32,498 nucleotides of DNA, from positions 1 through 32,498 of the forward strand of contig JAFCCI010000004.1 in NCBI GenBank assembly GCA_017610275.1, given 5' to 3'. Position numbers and translations under genes: made by a program. The notes under the pieces were generated by a model. It did not search any database. It had not been told where the DNA came from and saw nothing but the letters and a program-made list of their open reading frames with translations. Below, piece after piece: positions 18,259 to 27,522 of the stretch (position 1 is the first letter of the stretch; each line of letters begins with the position of its first letter). This DNA comes from Candidatus Woesearchaeota archaeon. GTDB lineage: Archaea; Nanobdellota; Nanobdellia; Woesearchaeales; CG1-02-33-12.

Positions 18259-19305
18259 TTATTTAAACAAATCCTGATTATCTTTTGCCCAGTCCATAAG
18301 GAGTTGTATTCCTTCTTTGACGCTTATCTCTGGTTTCCATCCAAGTTTTTCCTTTACTTTTGTAGTGTCTGAGATGTAAACTTTCTGGTCAGATGGTCTC
18401 CAGTCCTTGAATGTCATATCCATATCATTTCCTGTTTTTTCCTTTAGAATATCCAGAAATTCAAGTAAGGAAATAGTATTTTCTGGTCCGCCACCAATAT
18501 TGAAAACCTCATGCTTTAGCTTGCTTTTAATGAATAGATCATATGCCTTTACAACATCATCTGCAAACAGCATATCCCTGACCTGCTTTCCATTGCCAAA
18601 TATGTTTATTGGCTTGTTTAGTAAAGAGGCAATTACAAACCATGCAACCCACCCCTGGTCTTCAAAGCCAAACTGTCTTCTTCCATAGATGCATGACATT
18701 CTAAAGCAAACTGTTTTCATGCCATATATTTTAGCATATTCCTGTGTATATAAATCTCCAACATATTTGCTTGCGCCATAAGGCGTATGCCCTGTGTGGT
18801 CAATGGGCATTTTTTCTGAAACTCCTTTAACACCATTAAAGACATATCTTGTTTCCTTTTCCTCTAAAGGGATTATATCAACATTTTCACCATACACCTT
18901 ATTTGTTGAGCAATAAACAAAGGTGGCATCAGAGCAATTTTGCCTTAGGCATTCAAGAACATTTAATGTTCCAAAAGCATTAATACTAAAATCCTCTTTT
19001 GGTATTCTGACTGATAAAGGGACTCCTGGCTGTCCAGCTGTGTGAATAACTGCATCAACACCTTCCTTAATAGCTTTTAATATATCTTCCTCATTTCTTA
19101 CATCTCCCTTGATTCTGGTGATATTTGGGTATTTTGTAAGATAATTCCAGTTGTATTCTACACTCTTCTTGTCTGAGCCAAAAAGCTTGGATCTCATCAG
19201 ATTATCTAGAATAATTACTTCATCACCATTCTTTGCATAATATTCTGCAGCATGGGAGCCAATCAGTCCAGCTCCTCCAGTCACTAAAACTCTAATTTTA
19301 AACAC
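18259..19305 (-). CDS. NAD-dependent epimerase/dehydratase, CDP-paratose 2-epimerase (RfbE/tyvelose epimerase)-like
   Basis: VLVTGGAGLIGSHAAEYY Rossmann motif; STNKVYG; YGASK; FRMSCIYGRRQFGFEDQGWVAWF resembles the RfbE signature YGGRQFxxxDQGWVGWF; GNGKQVRDMLFADD. Confidence 0.85.
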   Translation of the reverse strand: MFKIRVLVTGGAGLIGSHAAEYYAKNGDEVIILDNLMRSKLFGSDKKSVEYNWNYLTKYPNITRIKGDVRNEEDILKAIKEGVDAVIHTAGQPGVPLSVRIPKEDFSINAFGTLNVLECLRQNCSDATFVYCSTNKVYGENVDIIPLEEKETRYVFNGVKGVSEKMPIDHTGHTPYGASKYVGDLYTQEYAKIYGMKTVCFRMSCIYGRRQFGFEDQGWVAWFVIASLLNKPINIFGNGKQVRDMLFADDVVKAYDLFIKSKLKHEVFNIGGGPENTISLLEFLDILKEKTGNDMDMTFKDWRPSDQKVYISDTTKVKEKLGWKPEISVKEGIQLLMDWAKDNQDLFK

Positions 19306-19377
19306 CCCACTTAAATTAATCCCATTAGGAGAAACAAGATATTATTTAAACCTTTCTTTAATAAAATTACTGACTAT

Positions 19378-20928
19378 TTAAGTAATAACCTCATAAATAA
19401 AATTTTTATTGCTATAAACCTCTTTTAGCCAATTACAGTCTATTTTTCCTTTTGAAAATACAAGATTTGCTTTGTTTTCTTCAATAATTCTTCTTTTTTC
19501 ATTGCATCCAGAACTAAAGAATTCAATGCTTGCATTTAGGTTTTCACCCCTTAACTGTCCAGGGAGTATTGAAACAACATAATTTCTGCTTATTGGATAG
19601 ATTGTTGAGGACACAAATATTGGAGCCAAAACTGTATTATGTGAGCCATAGTTTTCCTCTATCCATTTGATTGCTTTATAATCTTCATCATCAATGATAG
19701 CATGGCTATATACCCTCCTTTTATCAATTAATTTGTAATGGCTTGAAAAAACACCAATAAAGATAATAATAACCAAGAAGGCTACTATTGGCTCTTCAAC
19801 AGCCCTGCTTAAAAAAGGTATTTTTAATTTTTTCATAAAATTTATAATATAACTTAAACCAATTGCAGACAATGGAATCAGGAACATCATTGCAAAATAC
19901 AGTGTCCTTTGATATGGGGAGAGAATAGTAAACCCAAACTTATTGAACATGCTTGTTAATCCTACTGTAATAAATGCAAAAAATACAAAAATCAAATATT
20001 TTTTTTGCTTAAATGAAATAATCATGCCTATTAATGCTAATATTGTTGAAATAATCCCATATAAGTATGGAAGAAAATATTTTATCTCTACCTTACCCCA
20101 GCCCTCCCTGAATATTAATGAGTTTATTATTTGGGCTTTGTTTCTTGAAAATGATATATAACGCCAAAAATAAATAAATGTAACAGTAATGACTAAAAGT
20201 ATAGTTATTGTAAGCAAAGCTGTTTTAAAATAGGATATCTTATCCTTATTTAACTTTTCGATTGCAAAGACTTCTTTTGTCCTGAAGTAAAATTCCCTTA
20301 GGATTCTAGGATTTAATAAGAAATATAAAAAGGCAATTGGTATAATTAGTGTTCCGCAAAGAGGATAAATTATGACTAGGCAGGCAGAGAGAATAATTGA
20401 TATAAATAATTTTTTTATATCACCATCTGATAATGCCCCTGTAAGCATCAATAAGAAGAGATAGATTAATGGAATGCATGCTGTCAATGGCGTAAAAAAG
20501 TTTATTCCCAGTATATTAACACTGCTTTTTAGGCTTGCAAAAAATAACATAGCAAAGATTCCTGTCCAAAAATTATTTGTTATCTTATTGACGAGAACAA
20601 ATAGCATGAAAGCTGATAAGCATACAAAAAGTGCAGGCAGAAATCCATAATGCCTTATAGGATCTATGCCGGTCAGTAAAAAAAGCTCAGACAGCAGTAT
20701 ATGAAATCCCGGCTCTAAGTTTTCATGCATTATTGGCTCAGCAAAATAAGGATTTGCTGAACTGAAACCCCTTTCTTCTATTATCTGCACTGATTGGGCA
20801 ATATGGTGGTATTCATCAAGATGCATTGGATAATTATAGCCAGAATGAAAATTATGCACTATTATAAAGATAAATATTAATGTTAAAATAATAATAAAAA
20901 ACTTGAATTTATTTTTTTTCAGAATCAT
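19378..20928 (-). CDS. Multi-pass membrane protein, probable GT-C-type glycosyltransferase
   Basis: 516 aa, about 10 or more TM segments; first-loop motif YPMHLDEYHHIAQS with acidic pair DE. Confidence 0.55.
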   Translation of the reverse strand: MILKKNKFKFFIIILTLIFIFIIVHNFHSGYNYPMHLDEYHHIAQSVQIIEERGFSSANPYFAEPIMHENLEPGFHILLSELFLLTGIDPIRHYGFLPALFVCLSAFMLFVLVNKITNNFWTGIFAMLFFASLKSSVNILGINFFTPLTACIPLIYLFLLMLTGALSDGDIKKLFISIILSACLVIIYPLCGTLIIPIAFLYFLLNPRILREFYFRTKEVFAIEKLNKDKISYFKTALLTITILLVITVTFIYFWRYISFSRNKAQIINSLIFREGWGKVEIKYFLPYLYGIISTILALIGMIISFKQKKYLIFVFFAFITVGLTSMFNKFGFTILSPYQRTLYFAMMFLIPLSAIGLSYIINFMKKLKIPFLSRAVEEPIVAFLVIIIFIGVFSSHYKLIDKRRVYSHAIIDDEDYKAIKWIEENYGSHNTVLAPIFVSSTIYPISRNYVVSILPGQLRGENLNASIEFFSSGCNEKRRIIEENKANLVFSKGKIDCNWLKEVYSNKNFIYEVIT

Positions 20929-20971
20929 TAAATTTCCTCATTGATTTTGAAGAATATTGAAGAATGCTTTT

Positions 20972-21478
20972 TTAGCTAAGGGGGCTTATCTTTTCTTCTT
21001 CAATGGCATTTTTTGCACATGTAACATGTGAGTCATCAATTTTGATTTTTGGCACAAATTTTAACTTTTTTATACTACCATACTTATTGAAATCATGCTT
21101 AATTTCCTTAATTAGAGGATAACCAATTTTTATTGACGATTGCTTTAATTCCATTATATTTGTATCTTTTTCTCCAATAACCCAAACTATAAGCTGGTCA
21201 ACATCATAACTTCCTGTATTAGCTATTGTGAATTTAACAAAACCATCTGAGCCAGTGCCGCCATAAAATACCTGTGGTATATTATTAACTTTTTCTACCT
21301 TTAGGTTCACATTAGCGCATTTTTCTATGCTTAGCAGCTCTGAACTTGAAGATTCTACATTTTTGCCCCAGCTCATAACAACTGCTCCAAGTGCAACTGC
21401 AAATGCTATTAAAAGAATGGTTGCAATCAAAGGTGAGACACCTTTTTTATTTTTTGTTATTTTATGCATGCTTTTCAT
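20972..21478 (-). CDS. Archaeal type IV pilin/archaellin-like protein with class III signal peptide
   Basis: MKSMHKITKNKKGVSPLIATILLIAFAVALGAVVMSWG: cytoplasmic basic stretch, KKG(V)SP processing context, hydrophobic N-helix. ATG at 21478 preceded by AAGGTG. Confidence 0.85.
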   Translation of the reverse strand: MKSMHKITKNKKGVSPLIATILLIAFAVALGAVVMSWGKNVESSSSELLSIEKCANVNLKVEKVNNIPQVFYGGTGSDGFVKFTIANTGSYDVDQLIVWVIGEKDTNIMELKQSSIKIGYPLIKEIKHDFNKYGSIKKLKFVPKIKIDDSHVTCAKNAIEEEKISPLS

Positions 21479-21495
21479 AAACAACACCTTTTTAT

Positions 21496-22920
21496 TTAAA
21501 TCTTTTCCTTTTTATGCATGACTATTATTAAAAAGTAAAGAGGAACAACAACTAATGCCAATATTAAACCTAAAAGTAAAAATAAAGTTCTGAGGCCATA
21601 TATCTGCGCAGCGTAAGCTCCCAGAGGAATCATAATAAGATACGGAATAGTAATTAACAGGCTGTATGTTGAAAAATATGCCTTTCTTTCTTTTTCTGAC
21701 ATAAGATCTGTTGTTAAGAGACCATGTGAAACCCCTACAATTGCTGCGCCAATAAAACCAATAAGGGTGCCTATTGAGATAGACAAAAGGTTTAGATTAT
21801 AATAATATGTGAGTGGCATGATTGCCATTAATAAGGTACCAAAAACAAGCATTGGAAATTTTCCATACTCCCTTGCATTATTTCTTGCAATAAATGGTGA
21901 AAATAATGATGTCATTATAGCAATCAGAAAAATCACAGCAACATTTGTAAACCCACCAAAATAACTGTATTTGAATGTTTCATATATGTAGATTCCATAG
22001 TAACAACTGCCTAATGTCTGCACAAAACCAGTGATTATAGTTGCAATAATTAATACTATTATTATTTTGTTTTTAGTGAAAACAGGGAGATTATCTTTTA
22101 AATTATCAAATAATATTCTTAGTTGTGTTAATGGGCTTCTTTTTTCAATGGATATTATTTGTCTTTCTTTTATAAAAGATAGAACATAACCTGATATGAT
22201 TGATGAGATTGCAGCAATCTCAAATGCAATAAGATAGCCAAAAATCCTAAATTTAAAGCCAAACAACGAAATTGGTGTTCCTATTGCAGGAAATTTGTCC
22301 ATCAAAAAACTAGCCAATAAAATACTTGCTCCTGTTATTATCAAGCCATATTGTGCTATATTCCTTAGCAGCCTGCTTCTCTCTTTTTTGAGGGTATCCC
22401 TGAAAAGTCTCTGGTAGAACTCTCCATATGAAACAGCGCCTATGCTGCCAATAAGAAGCGCAGCTGCAAACAATGGCACTGAATGAAGAACCCTTGCCAT
22501 GGCCATGAATATGAATGAAAAGCCAAATATTATTCCTGTTATGCCAATAAACCTTTTGCTTATTTGCCTTACTTTTGAATATTCATCCAGAAAAGAGCCC
22601 AAAATAATACTGAGAATGACTCTTAGGCCATTGATGGCACCAACAACAAAATAAGATGCCCCTGTATTAAAAAATAATATGTTTATGAACTGCTGGGAGC
22701 CAAATCCATAGCTGATTCTGTCAAAAAACTCTTTGAAGAAAATTTTTGTGATTTTTTTTGACTCATCAATTTTTTTATTATCTTGTGTTTTCTTAGAATA
22801 AGTACTGATTGCCTTTTCAATATCAGAAGATAAATGGCTTTTTTCTCTTAATTGAAGTTTTATTTCATCAGAAAAATTATCTTCCTTAACCTCTTTTTTT
22901 GCTTTGCTGCTAACTTTCAT
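21496..22920 (-). CDS. MFS-type transporter
   Basis: About 12 hydrophobic segments in two halves. The track start at 23049 is probably too long; MKVSSKAKKEVKEDNF at 22920 follows a BRE/TATA-like element at 22941-22960. Confidence 0.75.
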   Translation of the reverse strand: MKVSSKAKKEVKEDNFSDEIKLQLREKSHLSSDIEKAISTYSKKTQDNKKIDESKKITKIFFKEFFDRISYGFGSQQFINILFFNTGASYFVVGAINGLRVILSIILGSFLDEYSKVRQISKRFIGITGIIFGFSFIFMAMARVLHSVPLFAAALLIGSIGAVSYGEFYQRLFRDTLKKERSRLLRNIAQYGLIITGASILLASFLMDKFPAIGTPISLFGFKFRIFGYLIAFEIAAISSIISGYVLSFIKERQIISIEKRSPLTQLRILFDNLKDNLPVFTKNKIIIVLIIATIITGFVQTLGSCYYGIYIYETFKYSYFGGFTNVAVIFLIAIMTSLFSPFIARNNAREYGKFPMLVFGTLLMAIMPLTYYYNLNLLSISIGTLIGFIGAAIVGVSHGLLTTDLMSEKERKAYFSTYSLLITIPYLIMIPLGAYAAQIYGLRTLFLLLGLILALVVVPLYFLIIVMHKKEKI

Positions 22921-22940
22921 CAATAAAACAGCTTTCTTTT

Positions 22941-22960
22941 GTATATTTAAAGATTTCGTT
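22941..22960 (-). promoter_or_regulatory. Archaeal BRE/TATA promoter for the MFS gene
   Basis: Minus strand reads AACGAAATCTTTAAATATAC, just upstream of ATG 22920, which suggests a very short or absent leader. Confidence 0.55.
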
Positions 22961-23076
22961 TTATGTACAAAAAAGTGAAAACCAATATCTAAAGACATTG
23001 GATGAAGCTTTTTTGGCATGCTTAAAAATGCTCTGCATTTTTGGCACACCAGAAAACTAAGTTTTCCTTGTGTCCT

Positions 23077-23151
23077 AAAAATCCACCGTCAAAAGAAGAC
23101 TCCATCAAACCAACACTTTTGTGTATTTGTAGGAATTTTCTGTGGATTTTT
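23077..23151. repeat. Inverted repeat AAAAATCCAC ... GTGGATTTTT
   Basis: Perfect 10-nt arms at 23077-23086 and 23142-23151 with a 55-nt spacer, between the MFS gene and the 161-aa ORF. Confidence 0.7.
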
Positions 23152-23177
23152 ATGATATTAAAAAAGAAAAAGATTAA

Positions 23178-23663
23178 TTATTTTTTTGATTTGCTTTCTT
23201 CTATTTCATTGATTATATTATCAAGATTTTCAGGTGTTGCCTCAATTTCAATTACTTTTTTATCTGTTATCTTTTTTCCATCAATCTTTTTATATAGTGG
23301 TGCAGTTGTATTATATTCATTAACTACCTTTTTGAACTGCTCAATCTGTGCTGGTTTTATGTAGTTAAGCTTGCGTACGTTTTTGCCCCAGTATCCTGGG
23401 TCAAAAAGATGAGTTACAAGCGAAAATATAAGTTTAACCTTCTCAAAGAAATCTGGTGTTGAATATGACAACTTATCACTTATGTTTACTGGTTCTCCGT
23501 TTCCTCCTTTTACATAAAGGCTATCGTTATGTACTCCTGATATTATGTACTTAACTGGCTGTTCTATTTTACCTTCAATTGAAGGACATTTAGCAATGTA
23601 TTTTACTACCTTTGTTGTTTTCTCTTCAATACTTCCGTTATAGATTTCTATTTCTTTTTTCAT
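23178..23663 (-). CDS. Hypothetical protein, 161 aa
   Basis: Complete ORF; C-terminal half QIEQFKKVVNEYNTTAPLYKKIDGKKITDKKVIEI resembles the adjacent 24193 gene. Confidence 0.75.
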   Translation of the reverse strand: MKKEIEIYNGSIEEKTTKVVKYIAKCPSIEGKIEQPVKYIISGVHNDSLYVKGGNGEPVNISDKLSYSTPDFFEKVKLIFSLVTHLFDPGYWGKNVRKLNYIKPAQIEQFKKVVNEYNTTAPLYKKIDGKKITDKKVIEIEATPENLDNIINEIEESKSKK

Positions 23664-23719
23664 TCTTAAAAATCCGGTTTCTTTTCTTATGCTTAAAAAT
23701 TAAAAAAATAGAACTATCT

Positions 23720-24193
23720 TTATTTTACGATAAGTTCCAACTTAGATTTTTCTTCGTCTGAAAGGTCGTCTATTCCAATTTCTGTTTTTCTGTCAAGCAT
23801 GACCACTGTTTTTCCTTTAACTTTGTTAAGATTTCTAACAATAGTATTGTACTCATCAACACCTTTTCCTATTTCATCAACGTTTTTTCTTGTTATTCCT
23901 CCGTCTATGGATTTATGTGAGTATGCATCAATCAATGCTTTAAGTGCACTAAAAAAACCCACCTTGCTGACTTTTGCAGTATTATTTGCAAATGTTCCTT
24001 TTTTGTTCAAGTTGTATGTTGCAATTCCGTTTTCATCTCCTGCTACCTTAATTACATATGGTACGGCAACATCAACCTTAAGTCCTGCTTCTTCCTTCAC
24101 TTCAAACTCTGATTTAACTATCTCATATTTTTGAATTTTCCCAGGATTAATTTTAATCTGGACATTTCCTTTATACATTTTTATAACCCCCAT
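23720..24193 (-). CDS. Hypothetical protein, about 152-157 aa
   Basis: Complete ORF with upstream BRE/TATA at 24248-24267; contains GKGVDEYNTIVRNLNKVKGKTV. Confidence 0.75.
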   Translation of the reverse strand: MGVIKMYKGNVQIKINPGKIQKYEIVKSEFEVKEEAGLKVDVAVPYVIKVAGDENGIATYNLNKKGTFANNTAKVSKVGFFSALKALIDAYSHKSIDGGITRKNVDEIGKGVDEYNTIVRNLNKVKGKTVVMLDRKTEIGIDDLSDEEKSKLELIVK

Positions 24194-24247
24194 ACCCCTA
24201 TAAAATATATAGAGTAATATGTTATTTATATGAAAAAATTAGAATTA

Positions 24248-24267
24248 GTATATAAATCTTTTGGTTT
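24248..24267 (-). promoter_or_regulatory. Extended BRE/TATA promoter AAACCAAAAGATTTATATAC
   Basis: Upstream of the 24193 gene; identical 20-mer upstream of the 28832 gene. Confidence 0.65.
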
Positions 24268-24342
24268 CGTTACCACTATAAAATAGAAAATAAATTTTTA
24301 ATAGAGGGTTAAGACAAGTACCTAAATTAAAACAAAAAAGAA

Positions 24343-24573
24343 TTATTTCTTCTTTTCAGGCAGAGGCCGCTTAACAGTTATAGGCAAAACTCCTTTCTCA
24401 AACTCCATTTGTGATATCTTAACAGGATTGAAATGAATATCCTCAAGGTCAGTTTTACTTAGTTTAATAAGAAAAGGAGCGCCCATTGCAATCTGCAAGG
24501 CTCTTCCGCCAATCATCCTGGCTGTTTCATACTTTGTGTATTGTATTTCTTCATTAGATTTCTTAGCAGTCAT
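24343..24573 (-). CDS. rpoK: DNA-directed RNA polymerase subunit K (Rpb6 homolog)
   Basis: YTKYETARMIGGRALQIAMGAPFLI is the RpoK/Rpb6 signature. ATG at 24573 has GGTGAG upstream; the track start is GTG 24582. Confidence 0.93.
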   Translation of the reverse strand: MTAKKSNEEIQYTKYETARMIGGRALQIAMGAPFLIKLSKTDLEDIHFNPVKISQMEFEKGVLPITVKRPLPEKKK

Positions 24574-24582
24574 GGTTCTCAC

Positions 24583-25353
24583 CTACAAAAACTTTTTCAG
24601 CTCTTTTGATTTTTCTATTCCTATTCCAACCATTTTGTCAATATCTTCTGCTGTCAGGGGCTTGTCCCCGCCTTTCTGCAAAGCACATAAAGTGCCATCT
24701 TCTTCAACCTCAACTGTCAGCCTGGATTCAACTTTTTCCTCTTCTTCATAGGTTGGGTCCACAATAAAATGGTTGTCAATTTTTATGACAGTGCAGCTAA
24801 CAGGCAGTTTTTTCAATGGCAGTGATTCCTTTGTTTTCTTTTTGTAATCAATAACTTTTCCATCATATGAAGGAAACTTTGCATCCTGCAAGGCAGCTAC
24901 AACTGCAAGTGCAGATGCATCAAAAAGATTTCCATCATCATTAATTGGACATACATCAATTATAACAGACCATACCTTTTCTCCTTTTTTGATGCACAAC
25001 TTTTTTGTGTCAATAGCACCTGACTCCCTAATACCTCGGTCAACAACCCTTGCAATTTCTATTGATTGTATTCCTGGCGGGCCTGGCTCAAAATCTGGAT
25101 TTGATAAAGGCAATAGCTCCACATTAATCATCATTGTTCCTTCATTAGGTGTGTCAGGGTATGGCTCCATAATACTCATTTTAACACCTGCAAGAACTTC
25201 TGTATCTCCAATACTAACCTTTGCAGATCCCTCAGCATTTCCTGAGAATCCCTTTTCAACCTTTATTGGCCTATATTCATCTAACTTTCTTCCATCAAAC
25301 CTTATCCCCTTTTCAAGAAAATTTAAAATATGATCTTTTTGTTCTCTGCTCAT
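24583..25353 (-). CDS. rrp42: Exosome complex component Rrp42 (RNase PH-like, non-catalytic)
   Basis: FDGRKLDEYRPIKVEKGFSGNAEGSAKVSIGDTEVLAGVK; 4-bp overlap with rrp41. Confidence 0.95.
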   Translation of the reverse strand: MSREQKDHILNFLEKGIRFDGRKLDEYRPIKVEKGFSGNAEGSAKVSIGDTEVLAGVKMSIMEPYPDTPNEGTMMINVELLPLSNPDFEPGPPGIQSIEIARVVDRGIRESGAIDTKKLCIKKGEKVWSVIIDVCPINDDGNLFDASALAVVAALQDAKFPSYDGKVIDYKKKTKESLPLKKLPVSCTVIKIDNHFIVDPTYEEEEKVESRLTVEVEEDGTLCALQKGGDKPLTAEDIDKMVGIGIEKSKELKKFL

Positions 25354-26057
25354 TTTTTTACCTCATATTTCTTTTTTAAAGTATCTCTTTGTATCTTGTC
25401 TATCTCGCTGCAGGCTTTTTTTGCCATTTCAATAGCTTTTTTTAGGTCATCTCTTGAAAGATTTCCATCCATCTGCAATAAGGATATTTCGCCTGTTCTT
25501 GATATTACAGCCATAGGTATGTCTGCTACAGTTCCATCTTCATAGCTTTCCTCACTATAATCAATGTCAACAACAAGCTTGTCATCAACCCTTCCAATTG
25601 AAACTGCTGCTACCATATCTTTCATTGGAATGCCTGCATCTGCCAAAGCCATTGATGCTGCGCATATCCCTGCGCATCTTGTTCCGGCATCTGTTTGTGG
25701 TAATTCAATAAATACATCAACCACTGAATTTGGAAACTCAGTTAAGTCTACAACCGGCAAAATTGCCTTTTCTGTGACCATTGCTATTTCTTTTGCTCTC
25801 CTGTTTGCTCCCGGCCTTACCCTGTCTCCTACTGAGGAGAAAGGCATCATATTATAGTAACATCTTAATTTTCCTTCTTTTGGATTCTGCAGGAATTTTG
25901 GATGTATTTCCCTTGGTCCATAAACAGCAGCATATGCTACAGTTTTTCCCATTTTGAAGTAAGCAGAGCCGTCAGCCCTCTTTATTATGCCTGCTTTTGC
26001 CTCAGTAGGCCTTATTTCATCAAATTTTCTTCCATCGTTTCTTTTAGTGTAAGCCAT
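25350..26057 (-). CDS. rrp41: Exosome complex exonuclease Rrp41
   Basis: KRNDGRKFDEIRPTEAKAGIIKRADGSAYFKMGKTVAYAAVYGPREIHPK; RRAKEIAMVTEKA. Confidence 0.96.
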   Translation of the reverse strand: MAYTKRNDGRKFDEIRPTEAKAGIIKRADGSAYFKMGKTVAYAAVYGPREIHPKFLQNPKEGKLRCYYNMMPFSSVGDRVRPGANRRAKEIAMVTEKAILPVVDLTEFPNSVVDVFIELPQTDAGTRCAGICAASMALADAGIPMKDMVAAVSIGRVDDKLVVDIDYSEESYEDGTVADIPMAVISRTGEISLLQMDGNLSRDDLKKAIEMAKKACSEIDKIQRDTLKKKYEVKK

Positions 26058-26768
26058 TTATTCCACCTTTTCAATACTAATCTTCTTGTTAGTCTTCTTT
26101 TCTAAGAATGTTTTAATCCTTTCAGTAAGGCCGCTTATATGTGCCTCCTTTTCTATCATCTTTATTGTATTTACAACAATTATCTCATTTTCTGGCTGGC
26201 CATAGATCCAGATAACTCCATTCTGCCCAACAATTATGTTGCATTCAGTTGCATTTTTTATCATGCTGACCATTGAACCCCTTTTTCCTATAATCCTTGG
26301 AACCTTATTAGGATTAACATTTATTATCCTTCCTCCAGTGAGTTTCCTTAAGCTTGGGTTTTTCATTGATACATCAATTAATTTTTGGGATGTAACTTTC
26401 ACTATGCTTGTGGTAATATAATCCCCAATGTCATAATATTTAGTTAAATCTGCATCCCTTCTTATAAATTCTTTTGCTTCCTTAACTGAAAGCATTGCTG
26501 AATAAGAAGAGTTTATATCAAATGTCCAGCCACTCATTAATATGTTTGTAACCTTTGCAATAATTGTATCCCCTGCTTTTGGTATGTACCTTCCAGACAG
26601 GCGAAGTATTTTTATTAATCTTCCTTCAATATGTATTAGTCCCATTCTCGAAGCTAGTATTTTATCTTTGTCCCTGAATGTTCCTTCAGCAGGAAGGAAA
26701 TCCATTCCTTCTGCAAGCTCTTCACCAGGAGTTACTATTGTTTTGTCTTCTACTAATAATTTTCCCAT
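26058..26768 (-). CDS. rrp4: Exosome RNA-binding component Rrp4 (S1 + KH)
   Basis: VTPGEELAEGMDFLPAEGTF...GRIINVNPNKVPRIIGKRGSMVSMIKNATECNIIVGQNGVIWI. Confidence 0.95.
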   Translation of the reverse strand: MGKLLVEDKTIVTPGEELAEGMDFLPAEGTFRDKDKILASRMGLIHIEGRLIKILRLSGRYIPKAGDTIIAKVTNILMSGWTFDINSSYSAMLSVKEAKEFIRRDADLTKYYDIGDYITTSIVKVTSQKLIDVSMKNPSLRKLTGGRIINVNPNKVPRIIGKRGSMVSMIKNATECNIIVGQNGVIWIYGQPENEIIVVNTIKMIEKEAHISGLTERIKTFLEKKTNKKISIEKVE

Positions 26769-26784
26769 TTTTTCACCTTGTTGT

Positions 26785-27510
26785 TTATTTTGTCCTTAAT
26801 ATTTTTGTTTCAATCTCACCGTGAGTCATGCTGTTTAATTTGTCAAAGAAATCCTGTTTTAATCCAGCAGGCATCTCAACAACACATTTCCATGAACCAT
26901 CATTAAGCCATTCGTCCTTGATTATCTTTGAAAAACTCTTCACAACAGAATACATTTTTGCAGCATGAGTTGCAGGAATTTTTATTTCAATTTCGTCAAT
27001 TTCAAACTTTATTGGTAAAATAACCCTTAGTTTTTTTAATATCTCGTCTATCTGCTTTTCCTGGGGTTTAAATTCATCAATATGAACCTTTGCTTCCTCA
27101 AATGCATTTTCTATCCTTGTTATTGGATGAGGCAACCCTGTCTTGGGATCAATTCCATTGACATGTATGAAATTTATGATTTGTTTCTTTTTCTCATCCC
27201 GTAATTTCTGTTTGTATTCAGCTGTTAGCTGTATCTCACCTTCTTTTATTATGATTTTTGCAATTTCTTTTGAATCAATAGTATTAAATATTTCTTTCAT
27301 TCTGTTTTCAGATGCAAGCAATCCCTTTTTTGCATCAGCAAATATCTTCTCATTTATGGTTGCATCTTCTATGGCTATGTCTTTTCCCTGCTTGAATGCT
27401 ATTGCATTATCTGAGTTTATGACAACCTCAAAGTTTTCTCCACTTTTTTTTAATTTTGCAAGATTAACAGAGAATCTTTCCTTGTCATATGTTTGTTGCC
27501 CTTGAGCCAT
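26785..27510 (-). CDS. SBDS-family ribosome maturation protein
   Basis: YDKERFSVNLAKLKKSGENFEVVI...FIHVNGIDPKTGLPHPITRIENAFEEAKVHIDEFKP; typical SBDS position in the operon. Confidence 0.95.
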   Translation of the reverse strand: MAQGQQTYDKERFSVNLAKLKKSGENFEVVINSDNAIAFKQGKDIAIEDATINEKIFADAKKGLLASENRMKEIFNTIDSKEIAKIIIKEGEIQLTAEYKQKLRDEKKKQIINFIHVNGIDPKTGLPHPITRIENAFEEAKVHIDEFKPQEKQIDEILKKLRVILPIKFEIDEIEIKIPATHAAKMYSVVKSFSKIIKDEWLNDGSWKCVVEMPAGLKQDFFDKLNSMTHGEIETKILRTK

Positions 27511-27522
27511 TTTAAAAACACC

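Noticed and set aside
20941-20965. Short tandem repeat TTGAAGAATA/TTGAAGAATG
   Set aside because: Only two copies in an AT-rich intergenic segment; no supporting context for a function.
25564-25857. Plus-strand ORFs antisense to exosome, SBDS, proteasome and Pop5 genes (24536-28676)
   Set aside because: Ser/Pro/Ile-rich shadow translations of conserved genes on the opposite strand.
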